NCBI RefSeq assembly: GCF_000829515.1
Contig: NZ_JXRR01000014.1
Span: 310,001-374,000 of the forward strand
Origin: Jeotgalibacillus campisalis
Lineage (GTDB): Bacteria; Bacillota; Bacilli; Bacillales; Jeotgalibacillaceae
Length of the DNA stretch: 64,000 nucleotides
Reading direction: 5' to 3'
The notes under the pieces were generated by a model. That model worked only from the letters and a program-made list of their open reading frames with translations, was not told the origin of the DNA and did not search any database. The first letter of the stretch is position 1. Every line of letters begins with the position of its first letter. Below, piece by piece: positions 63,436-64,000 of this stretch. The position numbers and the translations under genes are program-made.

Positions 63436-64000
63436 ATGAACTTACTAGGTAAAACAAGACAGATTAATGCAATGCTACAAAAATCAGCAGGTAAACCTGT
63501 TAATTTTAAAGAAATGGCAGAAACACTATCGGATGTCATTGAAGCGAATGTATTTATTTTAAGCAGAAAAGGTAAATTGCTTGGCTTTGCTGTAAATCAG
63601 CAAATTGAAAACGAGCGAATGAAGCAAATGTTAGAAGACCGTCAATTCCCGGAAGAATATACGAAAAATCTTTTCAATATAACTGAAACTTCACCGAATC
63701 TAGACGTAGACAGTGAATATACTGCGTTCCCAGTAGAAAATAAAGATCTTTTCCAAAATGGTCTGACAACAATCGTGCCATTTATTGGCGGGGGCGAACG
63801 TTTAGGTACTTTGATTCTTGCACGTGTACAGCAGGCGTTTGAAGATGATGATTTAATTCTTGGCGAATATGGTGCAACAGTAGTCGGAATGGAAATTCTG
63901 CGTGAAAAAGCAGATGAAATTGAAGTTGAAGCACGAAGCAAAGCAGTCGTTCAAATGGCGATCAGTTCTCTTTCGTATAGTGAACTTGAAGCGATTGAGC
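63436..64000 (+). CDS. codY: Global transcriptional repressor CodY (3' end beyond window)
   Basis: The first 188 codons of CodY, cut by the window edge. CodY senses branched-chain amino acids and GTP and represses many stationary-phase and nitrogen genes in low-GC Gram-positives. The GAF domain is seen from the start ([15 protein letters not shown], then [14 protein letters not shown], and LGTLILARV), and the linker helix [21 protein letters not shown] leads toward the helix-turn-helix, which lies outside. AGGAGG (63419-63424) precedes the ATG. It follows hslU after 75 bases. Confidence 0.97.
   Translation, partial: MNLLGKTRQINAMLQKSAGKPVNFKEMAETLSDVIEANVFILSRKGKLLGFAVNQQIENERMKQMLEDRQFPEEYTKNLFNITETSPNLDVDSEYTAFPVENKDLFQNGLTTIVPFIGGGERLGTLILARVQQAFEDDDLILGEYGATVVGMEILREKADEIEVEARSKAVVQMAISSLSYSELEAIE

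Overview
This window is a conserved core segment of the chromosome of an endospore-forming member of the Bacillales, most likely Bacillaceae. Gene order follows the Bacillus subtilis pyr–codY region closely: rluD, the pyr operon, rqcH, yicC, remA–gmk–rpoZ–coaBC–priA–def–fmt–rsmB–prpC–prkC–rsgA–rpe, thiN–spoVM, rpmB, yloU–fakA, sdaAB–sdaAA, recG, fapR–plsX–fabD–fabG–acpP, rnc–smc–ftsY, ylxM–ffh–rpsP–khpA–ylqD–rimM–trmD–rplS, lepB–rbgA–rnhB–ylqG–ylqH, sucCD, dprA–topA–trmFO–xerC–hslV–hslU–codY. The sporulation peptide gene spoVM supports an endospore former. I cannot name a genus from the sequence alone. I saw no rRNA or tRNA genes, CRISPR array, prophage or insertion sequence.

Layout. Positions 1-607 hold the end of rluD. 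Positions 604-12361 hold the pyrimidine operon: a strong sigma-A-type promoter overlaps the rluD stop codon, and three PyrR attenuators precede pyrR, pyrP and pyrB. From pyrB to pyrE every gene overlaps the next, consistent with translational coupling. The operon meets the minus-strand gene rqcH at a two-way terminator. A promoter at 14346-14373 starts yicC and a long housekeeping run to rpe at 27468: RNA turnover, nucleotide and CoA synthesis, replication restart, protein and tRNA formyl processing, and the PrpC/PrkC phosphatase-kinase pair. A common Bacillaceae intergenic repeat and a terminator follow. thiN and spoVM then face rpmB across an 18-bp-stem terminator.

Positions 29056-38581 hold the yloU–fakA fatty-acid kinase pair, the two-subunit serine dehydratase, recG, and the fatty-acid/phospholipid operon controlled by FapR, whose operator is visible just downstream of the -10. 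Positions 38720-48661 hold the RNase III–SMC–SRP cluster and the ribosomal protein/rRNA-tRNA maturation genes. Positions 48812-63360 hold secretion, ribosome assembly, RNase HII, the ylqGH pair, succinyl-CoA synthetase, DNA processing, topoisomerase I and the xerC–hslVU–codY operon. CodY is cut by the window end.

Most of the window is orthodox. The best candidate for under-described biology is ylqG–ylqH (51257-53448), which looks like a FliK-type and FlhB-C-type export-switch pair stranded outside any flagellar operon. Other points worth a look: the HslV N-terminus lacks the serine reported as nucleophile in B. subtilis CodW; RqcH has Glu at the position of the functional Asp97; rlmN and yloB are missing from their usual places; PrkC carries an acidic tandem-repeat linker; and the fapR promoter is built into the recG terminator hairpin.
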